DNA from: Streptomyces sp. L2
Lineage (GTDB): Bacteria > Actinomycetota > Actinomycetes > Streptomycetales > Streptomycetaceae
Direction: 5' to 3'
Length of the DNA stretch: 64,000 nt
Assembly: GCF_004124325.1 (NCBI RefSeq)
Contig: NZ_QBDT01000001.1
Span: forward strand, 6,572,001 to 6,636,000
Shown: positions 11,990-20,221 of the stretch, one piece after another
Position numbering within the stretch: the stretch's first letter is position 1
Layout: every line of letters starts with the position of its first letter
Position numbers and translations under genes: made by a program
Notes under the pieces: generated by a model
Told to the model about the DNA's origin: nothing
Databases searched by the model: none
What the model saw: only the letters and a program-made list of their open reading frames with translations

Positions 11990-12841
11990 TCAGGACTTCG
12001 TCACCGTCGCTTTGTTGATCACGATGGTCGCGTTCGGTGCGGTGTTGCCGGTAGTGGGGTCCGCCGGCTGCGCGCCAGCGGCTGCGATCTTCTTCAGTAC
12101 CTTCATACCTGCGTCTGAGACCGTGCCGAACGGGGTGTAGTCCGCCGGCAGCGGACTGTCCTGGTAGACCAGAAAGAACTGGCTGCCGCCCGTGTGACGG
12201 CCCTGCTGGGTCTGAGCGTTGTACTGGTTGGCCATCGCGACCGTGCCCGCCGGGTACTTGTTGCCCTTGAGGCTTTTGTCCTTCAGGTTCTCGTCCGGAA
12301 TCGTGTACCCGGGGCCGCCGCTGCCGGTGCCCGTCGGGTCGCCGCACTGCAGCACGTAGATGCCGTTGGTCACCAGACGGTGGCACTTCGTGTGGTCGAA
12401 GAAGCCCTTGCCGGCGAGGAAGTCGAACGAGTTCACCGTGTGCGGGGCCGCCGACGCCTTCAGCGCGATGTCGATGTCGCCGCAGGTCGTCGCGAGCTTC
12501 ATCGTGTAGTCCGCCGACGTGTCGATCGTCATCGCCGGCTCCTTCTTCCAGCTCAGCTTCTTCACCGAGCCCTTGGCCGGCTTCTCGCACGGGTCCGGCG
12601 CCTTCTTCGTCGGCGAGGCGCTGGGCGTGACGTCGGCGGCCGCGTTCGTCTTCTTGTCGTCGTCGTTCTTCATCACGCCCGTCGTGTACAGCGCGACACT
12701 GCCGATCACGACCACGCCGAGCACCGACGCGATCACGGAGTTGCGCATGCGTGACTTGCGTCGTGCGCTGGTGCGCCGCTGCTGCTGCCGCAAGAACTTC
12801 TCCCGGGCGAGCTGACGCCGCCGCTGCTCCTGGCTGACCAC
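11990..12841 (-). CDS. Membrane-anchored cyclophilin-type peptidyl-prolyl isomerase
   Basis: The 283-residue protein has a basic cytoplasmic N-terminus (QRRRQLAREKFLRQQQRR), one transmembrane helix about residues 35-55 (VIASVLGVVVIGSVALY), a short linker, and a C-terminal cyclophilin domain with VNSFDFLAGKGFFD and CHRLV. It should catalyse proline isomerisation of exported proteins outside the membrane. GTG at 12841 is the only start that includes the basic N-terminus. It is divergent from the MBL-fold gene and conserved between DUF349 and hisS loci. Confidence 0.9.
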   Translation of the reverse strand: MVSQEQRRRQLAREKFLRQQQRRTSARRKSRMRNSVIASVLGVVVIGSVALYTTGVMKNDDDKKTNAAADVTPSASPTKKAPDPCEKPAKGSVKKLSWKKEPAMTIDTSADYTMKLATTCGDIDIALKASAAPHTVNSFDFLAGKGFFDHTKCHRLVTNGIYVLQCGDPTGTGSGGPGYTIPDENLKDKSLKGNKYPAGTVAMANQYNAQTQQGRHTGGSQFFLVYQDSPLPADYTPFGTVSDAGMKVLKKIAAAGAQPADPTTGNTAPNATIVINKATVTKS

Positions 12842-13031
12842 CGGGTTCTCTCCTCATGCGTGTCGTGTGCCGTCCGGTACGCGTGTGTGCTGTGATCCGA
12901 CAGCCGCGTGTAGCCCCGTACCGTATATGGGTTAGCTGAGGAAACGGCAGCGCCGGTAGGCTCTGGGGCACAGGCCGGCCGCCCGCGAGGGCCGCGCAGA
13001 CCACCCCGTACCGACACAACGAAGGACGATC

Positions 13032-13739
13032 GTGCTCATTGCCGGGTTCCCCGCCGGGGCCTGGGGGACGAACTGTTATCTCGTCGCCCCCGCCGCCGGT
13101 GAGGAGTGCGTGATCATCGACCCGGGCCACCAGGCCGCCCAAGGAGTCGAGGAAACGCTGAAGAAGCATCGGCTCAAGCCCGTCGCCGTCGTCCTCACCC
13201 ACGGCCACATCGACCATGTGGCCTCGGTCGTCCCCGTGTGCGGCGCACACGACGTGCCGGCCTGGATCCACCCCGCGGACCGCTACATGATGAGCGACCC
13301 CGAGAAGTCGCTCGGCCGTTCCATCGGGATGCCGCTCATGGGTGAGCTGACCGTGGGGGAGCCGGACGACGTGCGGGAGCTGACCGACGGCGCCGAGCTG
13401 AAGCTGGCCGGCCTCGGCTTCTCCGTCGCGCACGCACCGGGCCATACCAAGGGGTCGGTGACGTTCCGGATGCCCGATGCGGCCGACATCCCGTCGGTCC
13501 TGTTCTCCGGGGATCTGCTGTTCGCCGGCTCCATCGGACGCACGGACCTGCCGGGTGGCTCCATGGCGGACATGATCGAGTCGCTGGGCCGGGTGTGCCT
13601 GCCGCTCGACGACTCCACCGTGGTGCTGTCCGGCCACGGCCCCCAGACGACCATCGGCCAGGAGCGCGCCACCAACCCGTATCTGCGGGAGGTGGCCGCC
13701 GGCCAGGGAGCCGCCGAGGCTCCCCGACGAGGAATGTGA
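13032..13739 (+). CDS. MBL-fold metallo-hydrolase (glyoxalase II-like)
   Basis: The 235-residue protein has the zinc motif THGHIDH near residue 57-63, a later APGHTKGS and a terminal SGHGPQT, giving the full set of metallo-beta-lactamase ligands. The fold and length fit hydroxyacylglutathione-hydrolase-like proteins, but Streptomyces lacks glutathione, so a mycothiol or other thioester substrate is more likely. GTG at 13032 follows GAAGGACGATC. hisS starts 14 bp after the stop, so the two are one operon. Confidence 0.88.
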   Translation: MLIAGFPAGAWGTNCYLVAPAAGEECVIIDPGHQAAQGVEETLKKHRLKPVAVVLTHGHIDHVASVVPVCGAHDVPAWIHPADRYMMSDPEKSLGRSIGMPLMGELTVGEPDDVRELTDGAELKLAGLGFSVAHAPGHTKGSVTFRMPDAADIPSVLFSGDLLFAGSIGRTDLPGGSMADMIESLGRVCLPLDDSTVVLSGHGPQTTIGQERATNPYLREVAAGQGAAEAPRRGM

Positions 13740-13753
13740 CGAGAGAGCTTCCC

Positions 13754-15016
13754 GTGAGCACCTTTCAGGCCCCCAAGGGCACGTACGACCTGATCCCGCC
13801 GGACTCCGCGAAGTACCTGGCGGTCCGCGACGCCATCGCCGCCCCGCTGCGCAACTCCGGATACGGCTACATCGAGACGCCGGGCTTCGAGAACGTCGAG
13901 CTGTTCGCGCGCGGGGTCGGCGAGTCCACCGACATCGTGACCAAGGAGATGTACGCCTTCGAGACCAAGGGCGGCGACAAGCTGGCCCTGCGCCCCGAGG
14001 GAACCGCCTCCGTGCTGCGCGCGGCCCTGGAGGCCAACCTGCACAAGGCCGGCAACCTCCCCGTCAAGCTCTGGTACTCGGGCTCCTACTACCGCTACGA
14101 GCGCCCGCAGAAGGGCCGTTACCGCCACTTCTCCCAGGTCGGTGCCGAGGCGATCGGCGCCGAGGACCCGGCGCTGGACGCCGAGCTGATCATCCTCGCC
14201 GACCAGGCGTACCGCTCGCTGGGCCTGAGCGACTTCCGGATCCTGCTCAACAGCCTGGGCGACAAGGAGTGCCGGCCGGTGTACCGGGCCGCGCTCCAGG
14301 ACTTCCTCCGCGGCCTGGACCTGGACGAGGACACCCTGCGCCGCGCCGGGATCAACCCGCTGCGCGTCCTGGACGACAAGCGCGAGTCGGTGCAGAAGCA
14401 GCTCGGGGACGCTCCGCTGCTGCGGGACTACCTGTGCGACGCGTGCAAGGCGTACCACGAGGAGGTGCGCGAGCTGATCACCGCGGCGGGCGTGGCCTTC
14501 GAGGACGACCCGAAGCTGGTGCGCGGCCTGGACTACTACACCCGTACCACCTTCGAGTTCGTCCACGACGGTCTGGGCTCCCAGTCCGCGGTGGGCGGCG
14601 GCGGCCGCTACGACGGCCTGTCCGAGATGATCGGCGGACCCGCGCTGCCGTCCGTCGGCTGGGCCCTCGGCGTCGACCGCACGGTCCTCGCGCTGGAGGC
14701 GGAGGGCGTCGAGCTGGCCCTGCCGTCCACCACCTCGGTGTACGCGGTCCCGCTCGGCGAGGAGGCCCGCCGGGTGCTGTTCGCCAAGGTCACCGAGTTG
14801 CGCAAGGTCGGTGTCGCGGCGGACTTCTCCTACGGCGGCAAGGGCCTCAAGGCGGCGATGAAGGCAGCCAACCGATCCGGCGCGCGCTATGCACTCGTCC
14901 TCGGGGAGCGCGATATCGCCGACGGTGTCGTCCAGTTGAAGGACATGGACTCGGGCGAGCAGTCGGCGATCGGGATCAACGAGATCGTCGCGGAGCTGGA
15001 GTCACGCCTCGGGTGA
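13754..15016 (+). CDS. hisS: Histidyl-tRNA synthetase
   Basis: The 420-residue class II synthetase charges tRNA-His. It begins [15 protein letters not shown]; motif 2 is in [16 protein letters not shown], the HisA motif is [15 protein letters not shown], and motif 3 is GGGGRYDGL. The C-terminal anticodon-binding domain is complete. GTG at 13754 is used because the upstream in-frame codons are inside the MBL gene; GAGAG lies just before. It is the last gene before an accessory stretch. Confidence 0.95.
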   Translation: MSTFQAPKGTYDLIPPDSAKYLAVRDAIAAPLRNSGYGYIETPGFENVELFARGVGESTDIVTKEMYAFETKGGDKLALRPEGTASVLRAALEANLHKAGNLPVKLWYSGSYYRYERPQKGRYRHFSQVGAEAIGAEDPALDAELIILADQAYRSLGLSDFRILLNSLGDKECRPVYRAALQDFLRGLDLDEDTLRRAGINPLRVLDDKRESVQKQLGDAPLLRDYLCDACKAYHEEVRELITAAGVAFEDDPKLVRGLDYYTRTTFEFVHDGLGSQSAVGGGGRYDGLSEMIGGPALPSVGWALGVDRTVLALEAEGVELALPSTTSVYAVPLGEEARRVLFAKVTELRKVGVAADFSYGGKGLKAAMKAANRSGARYALVLGERDIADGVVQLKDMDSGEQSAIGINEIVAELESRLG

Positions 15017-15047
15017 CCAGCGTGGGCCGGCCGCCATCCAGCGTCCG

Positions 15048-15136
15048 GCCCCACCCCCGCGTCAGCGGGGAGCATGCTCCGCATCGGTTCGCGTTCTTCG
15101 TGGCGCCCGGTTCACCCCCGCTGCTGCGGGGACCAC
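15048..15136 (-). CRISPR. Two-repeat type I-E-like CRISPR remnant
   Basis: Two 28-nt units, 15048-15075 and 15109-15136, are exactly 61 nt apart and enclose a 33-nt spacer (15076-15108). Read on the minus strand, the second unit is GTGGTCCCCGC-AGCA-GCGGGG-GTGAACC, which matches the type I-E repeat plan (CCCCGC stem, four-base loop, GTGAACC end); the other unit keeps the stem but has a decayed end, as terminal repeats do. 61 nt is the canonical I-E period. No further repeats or cas genes are visible. Two chance hairpins after hisS are the alternative. Confidence 0.55.
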
Positions 15137-15208
15137 GCTTCGGAGCACCCGGCACAACGACCGTCCGGGCCGAAGGTCACCGCAACTCGTGGTGTATGGC
15201 CCGGTCCG

Positions 15209-15361
15209 TCAGGCGCGCAGGTACGCGAGGACGGCCAGGACCCTGCGGTGGGTTCCGTCCGCCGGTGGCAGGTCCAGTTTGCCGAGGATGCTGCCGATGT
15301 GCTTGCCGACCGCGGCCTCGGACACCACCATCTCCCGCGCGATCGCGCCGTTGGACCTGCC
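15209..15361 (-). pseudogene. C-terminal stump of a LuxR-type response regulator
   Basis: On the minus strand 50 codons read GRSNGAIAREMVVSEAAVG, then KHIGSILGKLDL and end VLAVLAYLRA-stop. This is the DNA-recognition helix and C-terminal tail of a NarL/LuxR response regulator. The receiver domain and the first part of the HTH are gone; upstream of the Gly the frame loses likeness. The neighbouring complete regulator at 15767-16390 is of a different subtype, so this is not its duplicate. Confidence 0.7.
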
Positions 15362-15370
15362 CCGACGGGC

Positions 15371-15544
15371 ATGCGGGGCGCGCTCGACCTGCTCTCGGCC
15401 GGCTCGCCGTCCGTCGCGATGCCATGGAAGGCCCTCGCGACGGTGACCGGCACCTGCGCCGTGCTCGCCGTGTTCTCATCGGTCGTCCCAGCGGCCCTCG
15501 CCCTCCGCCGTGGGGCGACTTGTTCGGCGGGGGTATGCGCGTGA
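15371..15544 (+). pseudogene. C-terminal stump of an FtsX/MacB-like ABC permease
   Basis: The plus strand reads MPWKALATVTGTCAVLAVF followed by SSVVPAALALRR. This is the last transmembrane helix and the end of FtsX-like permeases of ABC exporters. Everything before it is missing. It abuts the LuxR stump with only 9 bp between; the two genes would have been divergent, so one internal deletion removed both N-termini. Confidence 0.6.
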
Positions 15545-15690
15545 CCCGGGGTCGGCCGCGCGAGCGGCGCAGCCCCTGTCCGGCCTTCGACCTCCGCCGC
15601 GGGGCGACCCGGCCGGTCGGGAGTACGCGCGTGACCCCCGACCGGCCGCGCGAGCAGCCCACTCACCGCCCGGCCCTCGACCGCCGGCTG
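15502..15690. repeat. 89-bp imperfect tandem repeat
   Basis: The block starting CCTCCGCCGTGGGGCG at 15502 recurs as CCTCCGCCGCGGGGCG at 15591 and in a shorter, more decayed form near 15680. Shared later landmarks are GCGCGTGACCC and GGCCGCGCGAGC. The first copy includes the end of the FtsX stump, so the repeats grew from that gene end. No gene is visible here up to the response regulator stop at 15767. Confidence 0.6.
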
Positions 15691-15766
15691 GGCCTGCCCG
15701 GCCCCCGGCCGTCCGCTCGGCCTTCCCGGCCGGCACGCGGTCGGGAAGGCCGGGGCGGCGGGGCCC

Positions 15767-16390
15767 TCAGTCCAGCAGGCCCAGGCGCAGTGCGTGCGTC
15801 ACCGCCGCTGTGCGGTCGTCCACTCCCAGCTTCTGGAAGGCGCGCAGGAGATGGGTCTTCACCGTGGACTCCCCGATGAACAGGCGGCGCCCGATCTCCG
15901 CGTTGGTGCAGCCGTCGGCGACCAGCCGCAGCACGGCCGTCTCCCGTTCGGACAGCCGGCGCTGTTGCGGGCGGGTGCGGAGCTGGTCCACGAGACGGGC
16001 CGCCACCGACGGCGCCAGCACGGTCTCCCCGCGCGCCGCGGCCCGTACCGCCTCGGCCAGTTCACCGCGCGGCAGGTCCTTGAGCAGATAGCCCGCGGCT
16101 CCCGCCTCCACGGCCCGCAGGATGTCCCGGTCCGTCTCGTACGTCGTCAGGACGATCACCCGGCAGGGCAGCCCGGCCGCGGTCATCCGCCCGATCGAGT
16201 CCACGCCCCCGCCGTCCGGCATGCGCAGGTCCATCAGGACGATGTCCGGGCGGAGTTCGGCGGCCAGCGCCTCCGCCCGCGGGCCGTTGGCCGCGTCGCC
16301 GACCACCTCCAGGTCCGGCTCGGCGCTCAGCATGGCGCGCAGGCCCTCGCGTACGACGGGGTGGTCGTCGGCCAGGACGATCCGGATCAC
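15767..16390 (-). CDS. NarL/LuxR-family response regulator (DesR-like)
   Basis: The 207-residue protein has a receiver domain with phospho-acceptor Asp in DIVLMDLRMPDGG (about residue 53), Thr in VIVLTTYETD and Lys in YLLKDLP, then a LuxR HTH (LSERETAVLRLVADGCTNAE, then IGRRLFIGESTVKTHL). GTG at 16390 is 6 bp past the kinase stop, so it is co-translated with its partner. With the kinase and ABC exporter upstream it forms a self-contained system resembling B. subtilis YvfRSTU or bacitracin-type resistance modules; the signal is unknown. Confidence 0.92.
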   Translation of the reverse strand: MIRIVLADDHPVVREGLRAMLSAEPDLEVVGDAANGPRAEALAAELRPDIVLMDLRMPDGGGVDSIGRMTAAGLPCRVIVLTTYETDRDILRAVEAGAAGYLLKDLPRGELAEAVRAAARGETVLAPSVAARLVDQLRTRPQQRRLSERETAVLRLVADGCTNAEIGRRLFIGESTVKTHLLRAFQKLGVDDRTAAVTHALRLGLLD

Positions 16391-16396
16391 GGGGTC

Positions 16397-17593
16397 TCAC
16401 TCCTCACGGCGGCGGGGGACGGGCAGGCGCACGGTCACCGTCGTGCCGTCGCCGGGTGCGCTGCGCACCGTCGCGTGCCCGCCGACCTCGGCGGCGCGGG
16501 CGCGCAGCCCCGCCAGACCGTATCCGGACGTGGCGGCGGCGGGGTCGAAGCCGGGGCCCTCGTCGCGGACGTGGAGGGTCAGGCCGTCGTCGGCGTAGCG
16601 GAGGCCGATGCCGACCGGTACCGAACTCCCCGCGTGCTTGCGCGCGTTGGTCAGGGCCTCCTGGCAGGAGCGCAGGGCCACCACCTCGACGCCGGCCGGC
16701 AGGGCGCGCACCGGACCGGTCACCTTCAGCGTGGCCGTGTGCCGCCCGGCCAGCCGGTCCAGCGCGTCCGGCAGGGAGGCGCCGGCCAGGTCGGCGGGCG
16801 CGCCGCCGGCGACGAGCGCGCGGGCCTCGGCGAGGTTGCGGCGGGCCGTGTCCGCCATCAGGGCCAGGTGCCGGCGGGCCTGCGCCGGGTCGGAGTCCAG
16901 CTCCGCCTCCACCGCCTGCACCAGCATCAGCAGGCTGGTGAAGCCCTGTGCGAGGGTGTCGTGGATCTCGCGGGCCAGCCGCTCCCGTTCGGCGAGGGCG
17001 CCGTGCGCCGCCGACAGCCGGGACACGTCGTGCCGGCTGGCGTCCAGCTCGGCGATCAGCTCGGCCCGTTCCTCGCTCTGCTCGATGATGCGGATGATCC
17101 AGCGGCCGATCACCACCGAGAAGACCAGGGTGACGACGGCGAACAGCGCGTTGGAGACCAGCGCCGGCAGGCCCGGCCGCCACAGCAGCGCCCAGCCGGC
17201 GACCGGCACCATGTTGACGACGGTCACCGTGACCAGCGCGGACCGCATGCGCAGTGCCATGAAGCACTGCGGGATGAGGGCGTACGCCATCAGCCGGGAC
17301 TCGTCGACGAGCACGGCCGCCGGCAGGAACAGGGCGATCGCACCGGCGAGGTACCACAACGCCCGCCGCTCGTCGGGCCGCTCCCCCTGGAGCAGGCCCC
17401 GGCCCACCGCGAGGTACCAGGGGACCAGCGGCACCAGGAGGGCCGCCGCCCCGGCCCGGACCGGCAGGCCCGGGTGCGCCGCGTCCAGCACGAAGGCCAG
17501 GGTGCCCGTCCAGGCGACGGCGAAGTAGGCGTCCCAGTACCGCAGCGTACGGTCCCAGGCGTGGGCCTCAGAGATCCGGCCCGTACCGCTCAT
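16397..17593 (-). CDS. Sensor histidine kinase (HisKA_3, DesK-like)
   Basis: The 398-residue kinase has about six membrane helices in its first 170 residues and no large extracellular domain, then the HisKA_3 dimerisation domain with phospho-His in LAREIHDTLAQGF (about residue 213), and a HATPase domain with EALTNARKHA, DEGPGFDP and GYGLAGLRARA. ATG at 17593 overlaps the permease stop (ATGA). Membrane-embedded sensors of this shape often work with the adjacent ABC transporter. Confidence 0.92.
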   Translation of the reverse strand: MSGTGRISEAHAWDRTLRYWDAYFAVAWTGTLAFVLDAAHPGLPVRAGAAALLVPLVPWYLAVGRGLLQGERPDERRALWYLAGAIALFLPAAVLVDESRLMAYALIPQCFMALRMRSALVTVTVVNMVPVAGWALLWRPGLPALVSNALFAVVTLVFSVVIGRWIIRIIEQSEERAELIAELDASRHDVSRLSAAHGALAERERLAREIHDTLAQGFTSLLMLVQAVEAELDSDPAQARRHLALMADTARRNLAEARALVAGGAPADLAGASLPDALDRLAGRHTATLKVTGPVRALPAGVEVVALRSCQEALTNARKHAGSSVPVGIGLRYADDGLTLHVRDEGPGFDPAAATSGYGLAGLRARAAEVGGHATVRSAPGDGTTVTVRLPVPRRREE

Positions 17594-18432
17594 CCGCGGC
17601 GGTCCTTCCACCGGAAGGTCAGCAGGCACAGCACCAGTCCTCCGACGCACCAGGCGCCCAGCACCAGCGCCGTCCGCCCGAACTCCCAGCTCCCGGCCTG
17701 TTCGAGCACGCGCGCGGAGTCGGGCAGGAACACGCCCCTGAGGCCCTGGCACAGCCACTTGAGCGGGAACAGGGCGCCGATGTCGAGCATCCAGCCGGGG
17801 ATCGTGTCGACGGCGATGTACACCCCGGAGACGAACTGCAGCAGCAGGAACGGCAGGACGACGACGGAGCTGGCGCTCTTCGCCGACCGGGGCACCGAGC
17901 TGATCGCGATGCCCAGCAGGGCGCACGCGGTCAGCCCGAGGACGAAGATCCAGGTGAAGTCGAACCAGCGGCCGGGGTCGCTGGGCAGCCGGACGTCGTA
18001 CACCCCGGTGCCGACGGCCAGCAGGATCGCGGTCTCCAGGGCACCGGTGAACAGAACCAGCCAGATCTTGCCCAGGAAGTAGGCCGCCGGCGGCATCGGT
18101 GTGCCGCGCAGCCGGCGCAGCGCCTTCTCGTCCCGTTCGACGGCGATGGAGATGCCGAGCGACTGGAAGCTCGTCGACATGATCCCGGAGGCCATCATCG
18201 CGGGGACGTACAGCTGGGAGGCGGTGATGCCGGTGGACCCGACCTTGTCGTGGAAGATCGACGCGAACAGGAACAGGAAGACCACGGGGAAGGAGAAGGT
18301 GAACACCACCTGCTCCCGCTGCCGGAAGAACTGCCGGATCTCCAGGGCGCCGCGCGACAGCCCGAGCCGCCAGGCGCCGGGCAGCGGCCCGGCCGAGGTG
18401 CGGGGCACGGCCTGTACGGGGGTGGCGGTCAT
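17590..18432 (-). CDS. ABC-2 type exporter permease
   Basis: The 280-residue protein has six predicted membrane helices in the ABC-2 arrangement, with the conserved block after the second helix (MSTSFQSLGISIAVERDEKA, LRRLRGTPMP) that is typical of antibiotic exporters such as DrrB. ATG at 18432 overlaps the ATPase stop and its own stop overlaps the kinase start, so all four genes are translationally coupled. It should form the transmembrane half of a drug, lipid or peptide exporter. Confidence 0.9.
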   Translation of the reverse strand: MTATPVQAVPRTSAGPLPGAWRLGLSRGALEIRQFFRQREQVVFTFSFPVVFLFLFASIFHDKVGSTGITASQLYVPAMMASGIMSTSFQSLGISIAVERDEKALRRLRGTPMPPAAYFLGKIWLVLFTGALETAILLAVGTGVYDVRLPSDPGRWFDFTWIFVLGLTACALLGIAISSVPRSAKSASSVVVLPFLLLQFVSGVYIAVDTIPGWMLDIGALFPLKWLCQGLRGVFLPDSARVLEQAGSWEFGRTALVLGAWCVGGLVLCLLTFRWKDRRG

Positions 18433-19295
18433 CGTGCGGTCTCCTGCTCGGTCAGCCGGAGGTAGACGTCCTCCAGGGTGGGCCGGGTCACGGTCAGACC
18501 CGGTATCTCGCCGTCGAAGCGGCTGATCAGCTCCGCGACCGTCCTGGTCGGGGTGGCGGTGTGCTCCGCGCGCGGGGCGCCGTCGGGCTCGGTCCAGGAG
18601 ACGGTGGCGCCGCTGCCGTACCGCTCGCGTAGTTCGCCGGGCTCGCCCTCGGCGACCAGCCGGCCGCGCGCGACCACGGCGAGCCGGTGGGCGAGGGACT
18701 CGGCCTCCTCCAGGTAGTGCGTGGTCAGCAGAATCGTCGTGCCCTCGTCGGCCAGCAGCCGGATCAGGTCCCAGAACTGCCGCCGCGCGGCCGGGTCGAA
18801 GCCGGTCGTCGGCTCGTCCAGGAGCAGCAGCTCGGGGCCGCCGATCACCCCCAGGGCCACGTCCAGGCGGCGGCGCTGGCCGCCGGAGAGGGTCTTGATC
18901 CTGCTGTCCGCCTTCGGGCCGAGCCCGACCAGCTCGATCACCTCACCGGGGTCGCGCGGGCGCGGGTAGTAGCGGGCGAAATGCCGTACCGTCTCGGCGA
19001 CCGTCAACTCGGCGGGCGCCGATTCGTCCTGCCAGACGATTCCCACACGGGACCTCCACGCGCGCGTGCCCTGCGCCGGGTCCGCGCCCAGGACCGAGAC
19101 CTCGCCCGCGTCCCGCGACCGGTGGCCCTGGAGGATCTCCACCGTGGTGCTCTTGCCCGCGCCATTGGGCCCGAGCAGGCCGAACACCTCGCCGCGCCGG
19201 ATGCCGAGATCGATGCCGTCCACCGCGGTCACGTCGCCGTACTGCTTGCGCAGCCCCCGTACGTACACCGCGAGTTCGTTCGCGTGTGCTGTCAT
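18429..19295 (-). CDS. ABC exporter ATP-binding protein
   Basis: The 288-residue ATPase has Walker A GPNGAGKST, Q-loop WQDESAPAELT, signature LSGGQRRRLD, Walker B LLLLDEPTTGFDP and H-loop TTHYLEEAE. This is the DrrA/CcmA-like class. The start is uncertain: ATG at 19295 (MTAHANELAV) is chosen, but ATG at 19307 is also in frame and neither has a clear ribosome binding site. It is first in the four-gene operon, divergent from the VKOR gene across a 9-bp inverted repeat. Confidence 0.9.
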   Translation of the reverse strand: MTAHANELAVYVRGLRKQYGDVTAVDGIDLGIRRGEVFGLLGPNGAGKSTTVEILQGHRSRDAGEVSVLGADPAQGTRAWRSRVGIVWQDESAPAELTVAETVRHFARYYPRPRDPGEVIELVGLGPKADSRIKTLSGGQRRRLDVALGVIGGPELLLLDEPTTGFDPAARRQFWDLIRLLADEGTTILLTTHYLEEAESLAHRLAVVARGRLVAEGEPGELRERYGSGATVSWTEPDGAPRAEHTATPTRTVAELISRFDGEIPGLTVTRPTLEDVYLRLTEQETAR

Positions 19296-19349
19296 GCGAG
19301 CGATCATCGGCCAGAACCGAACGGTCCGGGACCCCCGTGCGTACTTCGT

Positions 19350-19373
19350 TGTGTCCACCGAACAGTGGACACA
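19350..19373. promoter_or_regulatory. Inverted repeat between ABC/two-component operon and VKOR gene
   Basis: TGTGTCCAC (19350-19358) and GTGGACACA (19365-19373) form a perfect 9-bp inverted repeat around a 6-nt centre. It is about 55 bp upstream of the ABC ATPase start and 67 bp upstream of the VKOR start, a good place for an operator, most simply for the operon's own response regulator. A role as a plain hairpin cannot be excluded. Confidence 0.5.
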
Positions 19374-19439
19374 CAGGGGGGTGCGGCACAATGACCCCTG
19401 CCCGAAGAAGGTCCAACTCTCAAGCGACGGATCGGCGTG

Positions 19440-20096
19440 ATGAGCAAGACGACAGTGACAGACGTCTCCGCGGAACCCGGGCCCGAGCGTGCCGCCGACG
19501 CACCCGGCGCGGTGGGCACCAGCCGTGCGCTCGCCCTCCTGCTGGTGATCACCGGCGCGGCCGGACTGCTCGCCGCGTGGGTCATCACGAACGACGAGTT
19601 CAAGATCCTCAACGCCAAGATCGCGGGGAAGACCTTCACCCCGGGCTGCAGCCTCAACCCGATCGTGTCCTGCGGCAGCGTCATGCAGAGCAAGCAGGCG
19701 AGCGTCTTCGGCTTCCCCAACCCGATGCTCGGCCTGGTCTGCTACGGCATCGTCGTCTGCGTCGGCATGAGCCTGCTGACCCGCGCCCGCTTCCCCCGCT
19801 GGTACTGGCTCACCTTCAACTTCGGCACGCTCTTCGGCGCCGGCTTCTGCTGCTGGCTGCAGTTCCAGTCCCTGTACCGGATCAACGCGCTGTGCCTGTG
19901 GTGCTGCCTGGCCTGGGTCGCCACCCTCACCATGTTCTGGTACGTCACCTCGTTCAACGTCCGCAACGGCTTCCTGCCCGCCCCCCGCTGGCTGAAGTCC
20001 TTCCTCGACGAGTTCACCTGGGTGCTGCCCGTGCTGCACACCGGCGTGATCGGCATGCTGGTGCTGACCCGCTGGTGGGACTTCTGGACCAGCTGA
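19440..20096 (+). CDS. Vitamin K epoxide reductase (VKOR) family protein
   Basis: The 218-residue integral membrane protein has a membrane-proximal loop with Cys70 and Cys78 and the redox motif CLWC (Cys152, Cys155) in the fourth helix. Bacterial VKORs re-oxidise a DsbA-like partner with quinone and so drive disulfide formation outside the membrane. ATG at 19440 is chosen; a GTG immediately before it is equally possible and no strong ribosome binding site is visible. It stands alone, followed by rarA after 125 bp with a separate promoter. Confidence 0.9.
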   Translation: MSKTTVTDVSAEPGPERAADAPGAVGTSRALALLLVITGAAGLLAAWVITNDEFKILNAKIAGKTFTPGCSLNPIVSCGSVMQSKQASVFGFPNPMLGLVCYGIVVCVGMSLLTRARFPRWYWLTFNFGTLFGAGFCCWLQFQSLYRINALCLWCCLAWVATLTMFWYVTSFNVRNGFLPAPRWLKSFLDEFTWVLPVLHTGVIGMLVLTRWWDFWTS

Positions 20097-20192
20097 CGCC
20101 TGCACGACTGGGCTGACGTTCTTCATGACCGGTCTTCCGGACCGGCTGACGCCCTTCAGGGCCGGCTGACGCCCACCCAGGCGCCGGCCGGA

Positions 20193-20215
20193 CTGTCAGT
20201 GCCGTGTCTTAGGGT
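20193..20215 (+). promoter_or_regulatory. PafBC-type DNA-damage promoter of rarA
   Basis: CTGTCAGTG (20193-20201), 8 nt, then TAGGGT (20210-20215) fits TTGTCRGTG-N8-TAnnnT with one change. The -10 ends 6 nt before the GTG start, so transcription would begin at or next to the start codon: a leaderless mRNA. Confidence 0.75.
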
Positions 20216-20221
20216 TTCAGC

